Of a stretch of DNA of 64,000 bases, positions 8,072 through 17,733 are shown piece after piece. Made by a program: the position numbers and the translations under genes. Under the pieces are notes generated by a model. That model had not been told where the DNA came from. It made no database searches and saw only the letters and a list, made by a program, of their open reading frames with translations. The stretch spans positions 2,480,001-2,544,000 of the forward strand of contig NZ_CP050831.1 of NCBI RefSeq assembly GCF_012113595.1, in the 5' to 3' direction. The DNA comes from Bacteroides faecium (GTDB lineage Bacteria; Bacteroidota; Bacteroidia; Bacteroidales; Bacteroidaceae). The stretch's first letter is position 1. Each line of letters starts with the position of its first letter.

Positions 8072-10624
8072 ATGCACACCTCATTTCGCCTGTCGGTTTA
8101 CCTTTTGTTAGTTGTACAGTTGTTCATCGGCTGTTCATCCGACCCGTTGCCCGAACCGGACGGTTCGCAGCCCGAGACGCCCGCCGCAACTCCCGATGCT
8201 TATCAGGATAAGATACGGACACAGCCTTATCCTAAAGCAGATAATGAACTGTATCTGAATCCTGCTCCTCTTATTGTTCCTCAAACGATGAAGACAGGCG
8301 AAAGACTGCAATTCTCCCTCTCGCGTACCGAAGATTTCAGCAGTTCCGAAACATTGGTCACCGAACCGCAGGAATGGTGTATGTATAATCCTCACCGCCG
8401 CTTGGATACCGGCACATGGTTCTGGCGTTTCCGCTCTACTAATATTAATGGAAATATGCCCGGTGAATGGAGTCAGGCCTATCGCTTTGAAGTAAAGAAT
8501 GATACGCCGGAATTTGTAACACCCACTTTTAAGACATTCTTAGAAAACGCTCCCCGTCTGCATCCCCGTATTTACTGTTTTCTCGACGACCGTATCGAAG
8601 AAGCTCGTAATCGTGTAGCTTCACACCCTGAATACAAGGAATTGCAAAACCGTGCAACTCTCGCATTGAACGTCGATTATACGACAATGCCCGACTTGTA
8701 TAGCCGTGCCGAAGAACTTCGGCAACACACCACTTATCTCTATCAGGCTTATCACCTGACTCAAGAAAAAAAACATGTTGAAAAGTTGCGTCAGCTTCTC
8801 GAAGCCTTGATTGTCGCTCCGCCTGCCGACAAACAGCTTTTCGCATCCAACTTTACCGCCAGCAATATCGCCTGGTGTCTCGTAGCAGCTTATGACCTGC
8901 TTTATGATGACTTATCAGCTTCCGACCGTACCTCAGCCGAAGAACTGATGATGCGTGTGGCACGCTATTATTATAAGGTGAATTGTGGCTTTCAGGAAAA
9001 TCATCTCTTCGACAATCATTTTTGGCAGCAGAATATGCGTATCCTTTTTCAAGTAGCTTTGTCGCTCTATGACAAACCTGCTTATTCTTCCGAAGTGCTG
9101 CCGATGCTGGAATATTATTATGAACTATGGACAGCCCGTGCCCCTGCTTCCGGCTTCAATCGTGACGGTATGTGGCACAATGGCACAGGCTACTTTAGTG
9201 CCAATATCTTGACTTTAGCCTATATGCCTGCTTTATTTTCATACATCACCCGTCAGAATTTCCTGCTGCATCCGTGGTATCGGAATGCAGGACGTTCGAT
9301 GGTCTATACTTGTCCGCCGGGCTCAAAAACTAACGGCTTTGGTGATAACAGCGAAAAAGGCACTGAGCCTAATCGCCTGATTGCCGCTTTTGCCGATTAC
9401 CTGTCTTGTGAAACTGGCGATTCTTATGCCGCATGGTATGCCGGAGAATGTCGGGATTTGTTGCGCCGGGACTATGAATTACGTCTTTACCGTATGTGTA
9501 CCGACCAGAACTATAATACTGCTTTCCCTGCGGACGCAGCAAAAATGGTATGGTATAAAGATGCAGGCGAAGTAGCTATGCACAGTCATCCGGAAGATAC
9601 GGAAAAAGACCTTGCGCTCTCGTTCCGTTCCAGTACATTCGGTTCGGGCAGTCACACCACTGCCAGTCAGAATGCTTTTAACTTGCTGTATAAAGGAGTA
9701 GATGTCTATCGTAGCACGGGCTATTATCAAAACTTCAGTGATGCGCATAACTTGATGTCCTACCGCCATACCCGGGCACACAATACCCTGTTGGTGAACG
9801 GCATAGGACAACCTTATTCCACCGAAGGCTACGGTAATGTGATGCGTGCTATGACTGGACAGCATATCAGCTATTGTCTGGGTGACGCTTCGCATGCTTA
9901 CAGGGGGATTAGTAATGACCCCATGTGGATAGGCTACTTCGAGCAGGCAGGTATTACACAAACGCCAGAAAATGGTTTCGGTACCACACCATTGACTAAA
10001 TATCGCAGGCATATATTAATGCTTCATCCTTCTACGGTACTGGTGTACGACGAGTTGGAAGCTTCGGAAGCTGTTCGTTGGGAATGGTTATTGCATAGTC
10101 CTACGGAATTTGGAATTGATGCTGTGAAAAAAACATTGTCTACCAATAATAGTGCCAAAGGCTTTGTCGCTGTAACTCAACTTTTTGGCGGGCACGTTTT
10201 TGCCTTGTCCCAAACAAACCGCTTCGCAGTACCACCCGCGACTACTGGAGCAGACTATCCGAATCAATGGCATCTCACTGCACGGGTGGACGGTAGTTTC
10301 GCCACTCGCTTTCTGGCTGTCATTCAGGTAGGTGATACGAAAGAATCTGTGTCTGCTATCCACCGTGATGGGGATACTTTCAGTGTAGGCGACTGGACGA
10401 TTGAAGCTGTTCTTGATGCTTCCAAATCCTCGAAGCTCACGGTTACTCATCGTACGGAACCGGCTGTATTCAGCTATGGAACAGATAACCCTACATTGAA
10501 CGGAACCTCTTATCCCCGTCAGTACACCGGTTCTTCCTTACTTTATGACGAGGTGAACGGCACTTGGCAAGTAACAGAGATGACCGACCGGACACCTGTA
10601 TCTACCCGGGCGATAAGCCGGTGA
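8072..10624 (+). CDS. Heparinase II/III-like lipoprotein with DUF4962, putative polysaccharide lyase (copy 2)
   Basis: The protein has 850 residues, with lipobox LFIGC placing the lipidated Cys at 21, so it is probably membrane-anchored and possibly surface-exposed. It follows the same plan as the gene at 1921: beta-rich N-terminus with WFWRF, DNHFW at 314-318, DGMWHNG near 365, SHTTASQNAF near 530 and RAHNT at 568-572. Copy 1 has a plain signal peptide while this copy is a lipoprotein. A surface enzyme feeding a periplasmic one is a reasonable model. It precedes susC by 44 bases. Sequence divergence between the copies is high, so different cleavage specificities are likely. Confidence 0.82.
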   Translation: MHTSFRLSVYLLLVVQLFIGCSSDPLPEPDGSQPETPAATPDAYQDKIRTQPYPKADNELYLNPAPLIVPQTMKTGERLQFSLSRTEDFSSSETLVTEPQEWCMYNPHRRLDTGTWFWRFRSTNINGNMPGEWSQAYRFEVKNDTPEFVTPTFKTFLENAPRLHPRIYCFLDDRIEEARNRVASHPEYKELQNRATLALNVDYTTMPDLYSRAEELRQHTTYLYQAYHLTQEKKHVEKLRQLLEALIVAPPADKQLFASNFTASNIAWCLVAAYDLLYDDLSASDRTSAEELMMRVARYYYKVNCGFQENHLFDNHFWQQNMRILFQVALSLYDKPAYSSEVLPMLEYYYELWTARAPASGFNRDGMWHNGTGYFSANILTLAYMPALFSYITRQNFLLHPWYRNAGRSMVYTCPPGSKTNGFGDNSEKGTEPNRLIAAFADYLSCETGDSYAAWYAGECRDLLRRDYELRLYRMCTDQNYNTAFPADAAKMVWYKDAGEVAMHSHPEDTEKDLALSFRSSTFGSGSHTTASQNAFNLLYKGVDVYRSTGYYQNFSDAHNLMSYRHTRAHNTLLVNGIGQPYSTEGYGNVMRAMTGQHISYCLGDASHAYRGISNDPMWIGYFEQAGITQTPENGFGTTPLTKYRRHILMLHPSTVLVYDELEASEAVRWEWLLHSPTEFGIDAVKKTLSTNNSAKGFVAVTQLFGGHVFALSQTNRFAVPPATTGADYPNQWHLTARVDGSFATRFLAVIQVGDTKESVSAIHRDGDTFSVGDWTIEAVLDASKSSKLTVTHRTEPAVFSYGTDNPTLNGTSYPRQYTGSSLLYDEVNGTWQVTEMTDRTPVSTRAISR

Positions 10625-10668
10625 CAAAACAGTGAACTATAATGAATATAAATAAAGAATAGAATATC

Positions 10669-13600
10669 ATGAAAAGTAAGATTATTAGTATTTTATTTCT
10701 GCTTGTCGGTATATCCGGCATACACGCCCAAAGTCTGACTGTCACCGGAAAGGTGGTGGACAACGAGGGCTTGGAAGTGATTGGGGGAAATGTAACTGTG
10801 AAAGGCAAACAAAACACAGGTACAATCACCGACATCAACGGTAAATACACCATTACCGTCAGCGACCCGTCTAAAGATGTACTGGTCTTTTCTTTTATCG
10901 GTCTGGAAAACATGGAAGTGCCCGTGAAAGGAAGGAAGCAGATTGATGTGACTATGAAAGCGGCTTCGGTACTGCTGGACGAAGTGGTGGCTATCGGTTA
11001 TGCCACAGTGAAACGTAAAGACCTGACCGGCTCCGTAGCTTCCGTCAGAAGCGATGATTTGCTCAAAGTCCCTTCGTCCGATGTCACCCAAGCTCTTGCG
11101 GGACGTATGGCAGGTGTACAGATTATACAGACAGACGGACAACCGGGAGCTGCCATGTCAGTACGTGTACGTGGGGGTATATCAATAACACAGAGCAACG
11201 AACCGCTTTATATTATCGACGGATTCCCAACGGAAGACGGCATGTCCAGTCTCGACCCCGCTGATATTGAGAGCATTGATGTCTTGAAAGACGCTTCGGC
11301 AACAGCCATCTATGGTGCCCGCGGAGCGAACGGGGTAGTGGTAATCACTACCAAAAGCGGTGCGAAAAGTGAAGGAAAGGCGACGCTTACTTTCGATTCG
11401 TATGTGGGAGTACGTACGCTTGCCAAACGTCTGAATGTACTGAGTGTGGAAGAATTCGTACTGGCGGATTATGAAAGAACATTAGGTGACGCCACCGACC
11501 CCGCAGAAAGTATGCGGGCATGGCAAACCCGTTACGGCGGCTTTGTCGATTTGCACGAGAATTATGCTAACCGTGAGGGTATAGATTGGCTGGACCGTAC
11601 TATGGGACGCACCACCGTCACACAGAACTACCGGGTAGGCGTAAACGGCGGTAATGATAAACTGAACTATAATATGTCTTACGGCTACTTCAAGGACGAA
11701 GGCGCCATGGTATATAGCGGAAGCGACAAACACAATATCTCGCTTAGTGTAAGGAGCGAAGTGAACAAGCGTCTTTCCGTCACAGGACGTATCAACTTCG
11801 ATTACCTGAAAGTATATGGCGCAGGTGTTGCCGGAAACGGAACGAACGAAGGCGGCAGCAATGTGGACGCTAAGTTCAATAAAATGGTGCAGATACTGCA
11901 ATACCGTCCTACCATCGGTATTCGTGGAAGTGATGATGAACTATTGGCAGGAGAAGACCCCGTATTGAGCGATGCGGACGGTAACGTAATGCAGAATCCG
12001 TTGATAGCTGCTGCCGAAGAAAAGGACAACAAGGAAACACGTACCTTGCAAGCCAATGGCGGCTTGACCTTTAAAATAATGAAAGGACTGACTTTCCGGA
12101 ATAATACGGGTATGCGTTACCAGCTATACCGACGCGAACTTTTCTATGGCGACCAGTCTATTATGGGAAGACGTAGCGGTATCTACGGCTCTATCCGAAA
12201 TACGGAAACCGGAAGTTTCCAAACGTCCAACGTCCTGACTTACGACAAGCGCTTTCAGAAGAAACATAAAGTAGTCGTGCAACTGGGACAGGAATTCGTG
12301 AAACGTTGGACACGTGTTCTTGAATCCGGTGTGAGCGGACTGCCTACCGATGAATTTATTCTAGGTGATATGAGCCTGGGAACTCCGTCCGTTGCTTCAT
12401 CCGACGAAAATTTTGACGACAACCTGCTTTCTTTCTTCGCCCGTCTCAACTACGATTTCACCGACAAATATTTGTTCTCCGCCACTTTCCGCGCGGACGG
12501 CTCTTCCAAATTCGGCAAGAACAACAAATGGGGATACTTTCCCGCCGTATCGGCCGCCTGGCGTGTGAGCGAAGAGGATTTTATAAAAAGATTGAATCTC
12601 TTTTCCGACTTGAAATTCCGTATCGGATACGGTCTGGCAGGTAACAACCGCATCGGTAGCTACAACAGCCTTGCCCTGATGTCTTCCATTGCCACAGCTA
12701 TGGGGGATAAACTCACCCCCGGTTATGCTTCCAAGCAGATACCGAATCCCGACTTGAAATGGGAAGCGAACAAGACATTTAATATGGGCGTAGATTTGGG
12801 CTTTCTGAGCCAACGTATCACTATCTCGCCCGAATTCTATATTAATAGGAGTAGTAATCTGCTGTTGAATGCCCAATTGCCTTATTCTTCCGGTTATCAG
12901 ACTATGTTGATTAACGCCGGCGAAACGAAGAATGTGGGAGTGGAACTGACTGTGAATACAGTGAACTTCTCTACAAAGAAATTCAGTTGGAACACTACGC
13001 TTACGTTGTCGCACAACAAGAATTCCGTGAGAGCATTGACCGGTGAGGCGGTACAACTCTACGAAGCCAAGTTCGGCTTTAACCAAAACACACACCGTAT
13101 TGCTGTCGGAGAACCGTTGGGACAATTCTATGGCTACATTACGGATGGCTTGTATCAGGTGGATGATTTCAATTACGACGCTTCCACCCAAACTTATACA
13201 CTGAAAGACGGTGTGCCTTATCATGGGGATAGAGGGCGGATTCAGCCGGGAATGTGGAAGTTCAGAAACTTGACCGAAGGGGATGATATCATTGATGAAA
13301 ATGATAAAACGATTATCGGCAACGCCCAACCGAAATTCTACGGCGGTCTGAACAACTCCTTTACTTACAAAGGATTTGACTTGAGCGTATTCCTTACTTT
13401 CAGTTATGGCAATGAGGTGTTGAACGCCACCAAACTGGTTACCAGTAAAATAGGCAGCCAGAACTATAATGCATTAGACGTAATGAACAGCTCCAACCGC
13501 TGGATGACCATCAACTCCGCAGGGCAGAAAGTAACAGACCCCGGAGAACTGGCTGCTTTGAACGCCGGCAAAACGGTAGCCGCCTATCATGATGCGCAGC

Positions 13601-13881
13601 AAGGAGACAATTATATCCACTCTTGGGCAGTAGAAGACGCTTCCTATTTAAAACTGAGTAATGTGACTGTGGGATATACATTCCCGAAACACCTGATTGC
13701 GAGAGTAGGATTGAAGAACCTGCGCCTGTATGCTACGGGCAATAACTTGTTAACGTGGACAAAATATACAGGTTTCGACCCGGAAGTCTCTACAATGAAA
13801 AGCGGGCTGACACCCGGTGTTGACTTTGGAGCATATCCCCTCAGCCGTTCTTTCATTTTTGGTCTAAACGTAGCTTTCTAA
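10669..13881 (+). CDS. SusC/RagA-family TonB-dependent transporter (locus 1)
   Basis: This is an outer-membrane glycan importer of 1070 residues. A signal peptide ends near residue 20. A carboxypeptidase-regulatory-like domain (about 24-95, VTGKVVDNEG...INGKYTITV) and then the plug domain follow, with the characteristic DVLKDASATAIYGARGANGVV region near 200. The 22-strand barrel ends in LNVAF with a terminal Phe. There is no N-terminal STN domain, which fits control by the hybrid regulator rather than by a FecR anti-sigma factor. It works as a complex with the SusD protein encoded 21 bases downstream. Confidence 0.96.
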   Translation: MKSKIISILFLLVGISGIHAQSLTVTGKVVDNEGLEVIGGNVTVKGKQNTGTITDINGKYTITVSDPSKDVLVFSFIGLENMEVPVKGRKQIDVTMKAASVLLDEVVAIGYATVKRKDLTGSVASVRSDDLLKVPSSDVTQALAGRMAGVQIIQTDGQPGAAMSVRVRGGISITQSNEPLYIIDGFPTEDGMSSLDPADIESIDVLKDASATAIYGARGANGVVVITTKSGAKSEGKATLTFDSYVGVRTLAKRLNVLSVEEFVLADYERTLGDATDPAESMRAWQTRYGGFVDLHENYANREGIDWLDRTMGRTTVTQNYRVGVNGGNDKLNYNMSYGYFKDEGAMVYSGSDKHNISLSVRSEVNKRLSVTGRINFDYLKVYGAGVAGNGTNEGGSNVDAKFNKMVQILQYRPTIGIRGSDDELLAGEDPVLSDADGNVMQNPLIAAAEEKDNKETRTLQANGGLTFKIMKGLTFRNNTGMRYQLYRRELFYGDQSIMGRRSGIYGSIRNTETGSFQTSNVLTYDKRFQKKHKVVVQLGQEFVKRWTRVLESGVSGLPTDEFILGDMSLGTPSVASSDENFDDNLLSFFARLNYDFTDKYLFSATFRADGSSKFGKNNKWGYFPAVSAAWRVSEEDFIKRLNLFSDLKFRIGYGLAGNNRIGSYNSLALMSSIATAMGDKLTPGYASKQIPNPDLKWEANKTFNMGVDLGFLSQRITISPEFYINRSSNLLLNAQLPYSSGYQTMLINAGETKNVGVELTVNTVNFSTKKFSWNTTLTLSHNKNSVRALTGEAVQLYEAKFGFNQNTHRIAVGEPLGQFYGYITDGLYQVDDFNYDASTQTYTLKDGVPYHGDRGRIQPGMWKFRNLTEGDDIIDENDKTIIGNAQPKFYGGLNNSFTYKGFDLSVFLTFSYGNEVLNATKLVTSKIGSQNYNALDVMNSSNRWMTINSAGQKVTDPGELAALNAGKTVAAYHDAQQGDNYIHSWAVEDASYLKLSNVTVGYTFPKHLIARVGLKNLRLYATGNNLLTWTKYTGFDPEVSTMKSGLTPGVDFGAYPLSRSFIFGLNVAF

Positions 13882-13902
13882 TTCTTTTAATACATAGCAA
13901 TC

Positions 13903-15597
13903 ATGAAAAAGATACATCTATTATATATCGCATCCGCTTTATTACTGACAGGACTTACCTCTTGCGAGGACTTGCTGACAGAAGAACCCAATTCAAAGTA
14001 TGACCGCGACCGCTATTTCGATTCGGAAGAAAAAGCGGAAATGGCAGTCATGGGGATATACGGCTCACTGTCGGATTTTAACCATTACGGTTGGTACGAA
14101 ATGGCTGCTCCGGCATCTGACGATACCTATTATACCGCCCGTACACAGTCTGACAACCAGGTGCACGACATCGCGCACTACCAGCTCAACTCCACAAATA
14201 CATGGATTGAAAGCATCTGGAAACTGAAATATGAAGGAATCGACCGTGCCAACCTGACTATCGACGGTATCAGCGGCATGATGGGATACAGTGACAATAC
14301 CCGTCTGAAAGCACTGGAAGCCGAAGCCCGTTTCCTGCGTGCCTTCCTTGCATTCGACTTGGTGAAAGGCTGGGGAGATGTCCCTTTCAAAACCGCTTAT
14401 TCCTCATCCTATGAATCTGCTTTCGGTGAACGTGTAGACCGGGAAACGATTTACGATGAAATTATAACCGACCTTACTTTTGCCAAGAACAATCTGGATT
14501 GGGCAACCGCTTCTTCCACTCCCGAACGGGTGACGCAGGGAGCAGCCCGTGCATTGCTGATGCGTGTGTATCTGCAACGTGCCGGATATAGCCTTCACTC
14601 AAACGGGCAGTTGGAACGTCCGGACGATAGCAAGCGGAAACAATACTTCGATGCAGTGATAAAAGAATGGGAAGCTTTTGAAGATAAAGGATACCATGAC
14701 TTTTATGACGGCGGCTATGAAGCGCTCTTCAAAAGTTTCTCGCAAGGCGTGTTGAATACGAAAGAGAGCCTTTGGGAAATTGCTTTCTATCATTCACAGG
14801 GACGTCGCAACGGTGGAGCATGGGGGATTTATAACGGTCCGCAGGTGGCGGAACCTACCGGAATCTCCGCGTCTGAAGCAAATCAGTATATGGGACGTGC
14901 CAATGGTTTCTTTATCGTTGTTCCCGAATGGCGCAACTTCTTTGAAGAGAAAGATAAGCGTCGTGACATAGCGATTTGTACCTATCGCTACACTTGGAAT
15001 GGCACTATAAAGGAACATGTAAAAGAAGAAAGAAGTGCCGGAAGCTGGTACGTCGGAAAATGGCGCAGGGAATGGATGCCGAAAGATTCATGGAACAAGA
15101 ACATCAATTACGCCGATGTGAATTATTGTCCTTTACGCTATGCCGATGTCGTATTAATGGCTGCCGAAGCATACAATGAAACAGGAACCGACCGTCAGAA
15201 AGCTTGGAATCTGTTGAATAGCGTGCGTACACGTTCCGAAGCCACTTCTATTACAGAAGCGAATTATGAAGAAATGATGAGCGCACGGAAAAAAACGCAT
15301 AACTTGACTTTCATCGACGACTCTACCCCCGAAGGAAAGTTCCGTACGGCTCTCTACTGGGAACGTGGTCTTGAACTGGCTTTTGAAGGACAACGCAAAT
15401 ACGACCTGATACGTTGGGGAGTGTTGGGAAAGGCGCTGAAACTGTTTGGTGAAGTCAGTTCCGTGAATCAGAAAGAGAACAAACCTTATCCCGCTTACCG
15501 TAATTTTATAGAAGGCAAACATGAGCTTTTCCCTATCCCTCTGAAGGAAATACAAAGTAATCCGAAACTCAATGGAATGAATAATAACGGGTATTAG
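13903..15597 (+). CDS. SusD/RagB-family glycan-binding lipoprotein (locus 1)
   Basis: This is a surface lipoprotein of 564 residues with the lipidated Cys at 21 (GLTSC). The N-terminal SusD-like region with TPR helices covers about 25-230. The RagB/SusD C-terminal part ends with the typical FPIPLKEIQSNPKL segment. It caps the SusC barrel and captures the glycan before import. It is the last gene of the locus and is followed by the ribosomal-protein promoter 46 bases later. No obvious strong terminator lies between them, so some read-through is possible. Confidence 0.95.
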   Translation: MKKIHLLYIASALLLTGLTSCEDLLTEEPNSKYDRDRYFDSEEKAEMAVMGIYGSLSDFNHYGWYEMAAPASDDTYYTARTQSDNQVHDIAHYQLNSTNTWIESIWKLKYEGIDRANLTIDGISGMMGYSDNTRLKALEAEARFLRAFLAFDLVKGWGDVPFKTAYSSSYESAFGERVDRETIYDEIITDLTFAKNNLDWATASSTPERVTQGAARALLMRVYLQRAGYSLHSNGQLERPDDSKRKQYFDAVIKEWEAFEDKGYHDFYDGGYEALFKSFSQGVLNTKESLWEIAFYHSQGRRNGGAWGIYNGPQVAEPTGISASEANQYMGRANGFFIVVPEWRNFFEEKDKRRDIAICTYRYTWNGTIKEHVKEERSAGSWYVGKWRREWMPKDSWNKNINYADVNYCPLRYADVVLMAAEAYNETGTDRQKAWNLLNSVRTRSEATSITEANYEEMMSARKKTHNLTFIDDSTPEGKFRTALYWERGLELAFEGQRKYDLIRWGVLGKALKLFGEVSSVNQKENKPYPAYRNFIEGKHELFPIPLKEIQSNPKLNGMNNNGY

Positions 15598-15643
15598 CAA
15601 GACCTTCAATAGAATAGGCAACCGGAAAAATATACAGAAATAG

Positions 15644-15674
15644 TTTGCCAATTCAAAGAAAAGCCGTACTTTTG
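15644..15674 (+). promoter_or_regulatory. Bacteroides housekeeping promoter for rplM-rpsI
   Basis: TTTG at 15644-15647, a 19-base spacer and TACTTTTG at 15667-15674 match the Bacteroides primary sigma factor consensus exactly. Transcription would start near 15681, giving a leader of about 120 bases. Confidence 0.85.
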
Positions 15675-15800
15675 CAAGCCGATTATTATCACAAAATGAT
15701 AAGAGATTAATTCATAGCAAGTTAGTAGTCCTTTGTCCGGGGAAGACTAATGAGTGGTGAAGAAAATTTTTAGTAGTAACATTTAAAAAACAAAATTAGA
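15675..15800 (+). ncRNA. Candidate ribosomal-protein leader upstream of rplM
   Basis: The transcribed leader is about 120 bases. It contains a small hairpin (TTATCA 15686-15691 with TGATAA 15697-15702) and a region around 15722-15752 that can fold on itself (TTAG...CTAA arms around a CC...GGGG core). Long structured leaders on ribosomal-protein operons often bind one of the encoded proteins. No specific family is recognised, so this is a weak call. Confidence 0.35.
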
Positions 15801-16262
15801 GTGGATACTTTAAGTTACAAGACCATTTCTGCCAACAAAGCAACTGTAACCAAAGAATGGGTTATTGTTGACGCTACAGACCAGACATTAGGTCGTCTGG
15901 GAGCAAAAGTTGCAAAATTGTTGAGAGGAAAGTACAAACCAAACTTTACTCCTCACGTAGACTGCGGTGATAACGTTATCATCATCAATGCAGACAAAGT
16001 AAAACTGACTGGTAACAAGTGGAATGACAGAGTTTATTTGTCATATACAGGCTACCCTGGTGGTCAGAGAGAGATGACTCCTGCCCGTTTGATTGCTAAA
16101 CCGAACGGCGAAGAGAGATTACTGAAAAAAGTAGTGAAGGGCATGCTTCCTAAGAATATCTTGGGAGCAAGATTGCTGGAAAACTTGTATGTTTACGCTG
16201 GTAGCGAACACAAACAAGCTGCACAGAACCCGAAAATGATTGATATTAACTTATATAAATAA
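15801..16262 (+). CDS. rplM: 50S ribosomal protein L13
   Basis: This is the large-subunit protein L13, 153 residues, close to the usual 140-155. It has the family segments WVIVDATDQTLGRL near the start, YTGYPGG in the middle and GMLPKN followed by LYVYAG near the end. The start codon is GTG, chosen because the reading MDTLSYKT matches the Bacteroidales N-terminus and no ATG fits. rpsI follows after six bases, the usual L13-S9 pair. Confidence 0.98.
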   Translation: MDTLSYKTISANKATVTKEWVIVDATDQTLGRLGAKVAKLLRGKYKPNFTPHVDCGDNVIIINADKVKLTGNKWNDRVYLSYTGYPGGQREMTPARLIAKPNGEERLLKKVVKGMLPKNILGARLLENLYVYAGSEHKQAAQNPKMIDINLYK

Positions 16263-16268
16263 GATATA

Positions 16269-16655
16269 ATGGAAGTAGTAAATGCATTAGGCAGACGTAA
16301 ACGTGCAATTGCACGCATATTCGTAAGCGAAGGTACAGGAAAGATTACTATCAACAAGAGAGACCTTGCAGAGTACTTTCCATCAACTATTCTTCAGTAT
16401 GTTGTAAAACAACCATTGAACAAGTTGGATGTTGCTGAAAAGTATGACATCAAAGTAAACTTGTGTGGTGGTGGTTTCACAGGTCAGTCTCAGGCTTTGC
16501 GTTTGGCAATTGCCCGTGCACTGGTTAAGATGAACGCTGAAGATAAAGTTGCTCTTCGTGCAGAAGGCTTCATGACTCGTGACCCTCGTTCTGTTGAACG
16601 TAAGAAACCGGGACAGCCGAAAGCTCGTAGAAGATTCCAGTTCAGCAAGCGTTAA
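16269..16655 (+). CDS. rpsI: 30S ribosomal protein S9
   Basis: This is a small-subunit protein of 128 residues. It begins with ALGRRKRAIARIF, has the GGGFTGQSQALRLAIARAL core, and ends in the basic tail RRRFQFSKR that reaches the ribosomal P site. It follows rplM by six bases and is co-transcribed with it. rpsB lies 120 bases further on. Confidence 0.98.
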   Translation: MEVVNALGRRKRAIARIFVSEGTGKITINKRDLAEYFPSTILQYVVKQPLNKLDVAEKYDIKVNLCGGGFTGQSQALRLAIARALVKMNAEDKVALRAEGFMTRDPRSVERKKPGQPKARRRFQFSKR

Positions 16656-16678
16656 TGGGCTGCCTGACCGAGGAATAT

Positions 16679-16734
16679 GTTTAGTATCTAAACTACTGGG
16701 ACTCTATTCATAGACTACCCGGCGGTTGGTTTAG
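16679..16734 (+). ncRNA. Candidate structured leader of rpsB with alternative stems
   Basis: CTAAAC at 16688-16693 can pair with GTTTAG at 16679-16684 (three-base loop) or with a second GTTTAG at 16729-16734. The longer option encloses GGG/CCC and TCTA/TAGA pairs at about 16698-16720. Two competing stems just before a ribosomal-protein gene suggest autogenous control, but no known leader family is recognised. Confidence 0.4.
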
Positions 16735-16775
16735 AAAAAACAAAAAAGAAAGTAAACGATTTAAAGAAAAACAAG

Positions 16776-17612
16776 ATGTCAAGAACAAATTTTGATACAT
16801 TATTGGAAGCCGGATGCCACTTCGGACACCTTAAGAGAAAGTGGAACCCTGCAATGGCTCCTTATATTTTCATGGAACGCAATGGTATTCACATCATTGA
16901 CCTCCACAAAACTGTTGCAAAAGTAGACGAAGCTGCTGAAGCTTTGAAACAGATTGCCAAATCTGGCAAGAAAGTTCTTTTTGTTGCTACTAAAAAACAA
17001 GCTAAACAAGTTGTAGCTGAGAAAGCTCAATCTGTTAATATGCCTTATGTAATCGAACGCTGGCCGGGTGGTATGTTGACCAACTTCCCGACTATCCGTA
17101 AGGCTGTGAAGAAAATGGCTACTATCGATAAATTGACTAACGATGGTACTTATGCTAACCTTTCCAAGAGAGAAGTTCTTCAGATTTCACGTCAACGTGC
17201 AAAATTGGACAAGACTTTGGGCTCTATCGCTGACCTGACTCGTCTGCCGTCTGCATTGTTCGTTATCGACGTAATGAAAGAAAATATCGCAGTTCGTGAA
17301 GCTAACCGTTTGGGTATTCCAGTATTCGGTATCGTTGATACTAACTCTGATCCTTCAAACGTTGATTTCGTAATTCCTGCTAACGATGACGCTACTAAAT
17401 CAGTAGAAGTGATCCTCGATGCTTGCTGCGCTGCAATGATCGAAGGTTTGGAAGAAAGAAAAGCTGAAAAGATCGACATGGAAGCTGCTGGTGAAACTCC
17501 TGCCAACAAAGGTAAGAAGAAATCAGTAAAAGCTAGACTCGACAAGTCTGACGAAGAAGCTATCAACGCAGCTAAGGCTGCTGCTTTCATCAAGGAAGAC
17601 GAAGAGGCTTAA
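16776..17612 (+). CDS. rpsB: 30S ribosomal protein S2
   Basis: The protein has 278 residues. The family signatures FGHLKRKWNP near the N-terminus and ERWPGGMLTNF in the middle are clear, along with the PSALFVIDV and GIPVFGIVDTNSDP segments. The C-terminus carries a lysine/alanine/glutamate-rich extension of about 40 residues, longer than in many bacteria but usual in Bacteroidales. S2 and EF-Ts are paired here as in most bacteria, but a strong hairpin separates them. Confidence 0.98.
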   Translation: MSRTNFDTLLEAGCHFGHLKRKWNPAMAPYIFMERNGIHIIDLHKTVAKVDEAAEALKQIAKSGKKVLFVATKKQAKQVVAEKAQSVNMPYVIERWPGGMLTNFPTIRKAVKKMATIDKLTNDGTYANLSKREVLQISRQRAKLDKTLGSIADLTRLPSALFVIDVMKENIAVREANRLGIPVFGIVDTNSDPSNVDFVIPANDDATKSVEVILDACCAAMIEGLEERKAEKIDMEAAGETPANKGKKKSVKARLDKSDEEAINAAKAAAFIKEDEEA

Positions 17613-17620
17613 TATATTAA

Positions 17621-17692
17621 TGTGCCAATTTGCTAATGTGCAAGGGTGTGATTATACACTTGCATTTTGATTGGCAGATTGGCACATTTTTT
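17621..17692 (+). terminator. Strong hairpin between rpsB and tsf
   Basis: A long stem pairs TGTGCCAAT at 17621-17629 with ATTGGCACA at 17678-17686, and continues inward through TGC and TGCAAG pairs. A run of Ts follows at once. It looks like a full intrinsic terminator or attenuator, reducing tsf expression relative to rpsB. Confidence 0.75.
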
Positions 17693-17733
17693 GTTTCGAA
17701 AATTATTATTCATTAAAATAAAAGGAAATTATT

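Noticed and set aside
12397..13329. Minus-strand open frame of 310 codons within susC
   Set aside because: It is a shadow of the susC reading frame; no promoter or family resemblance.
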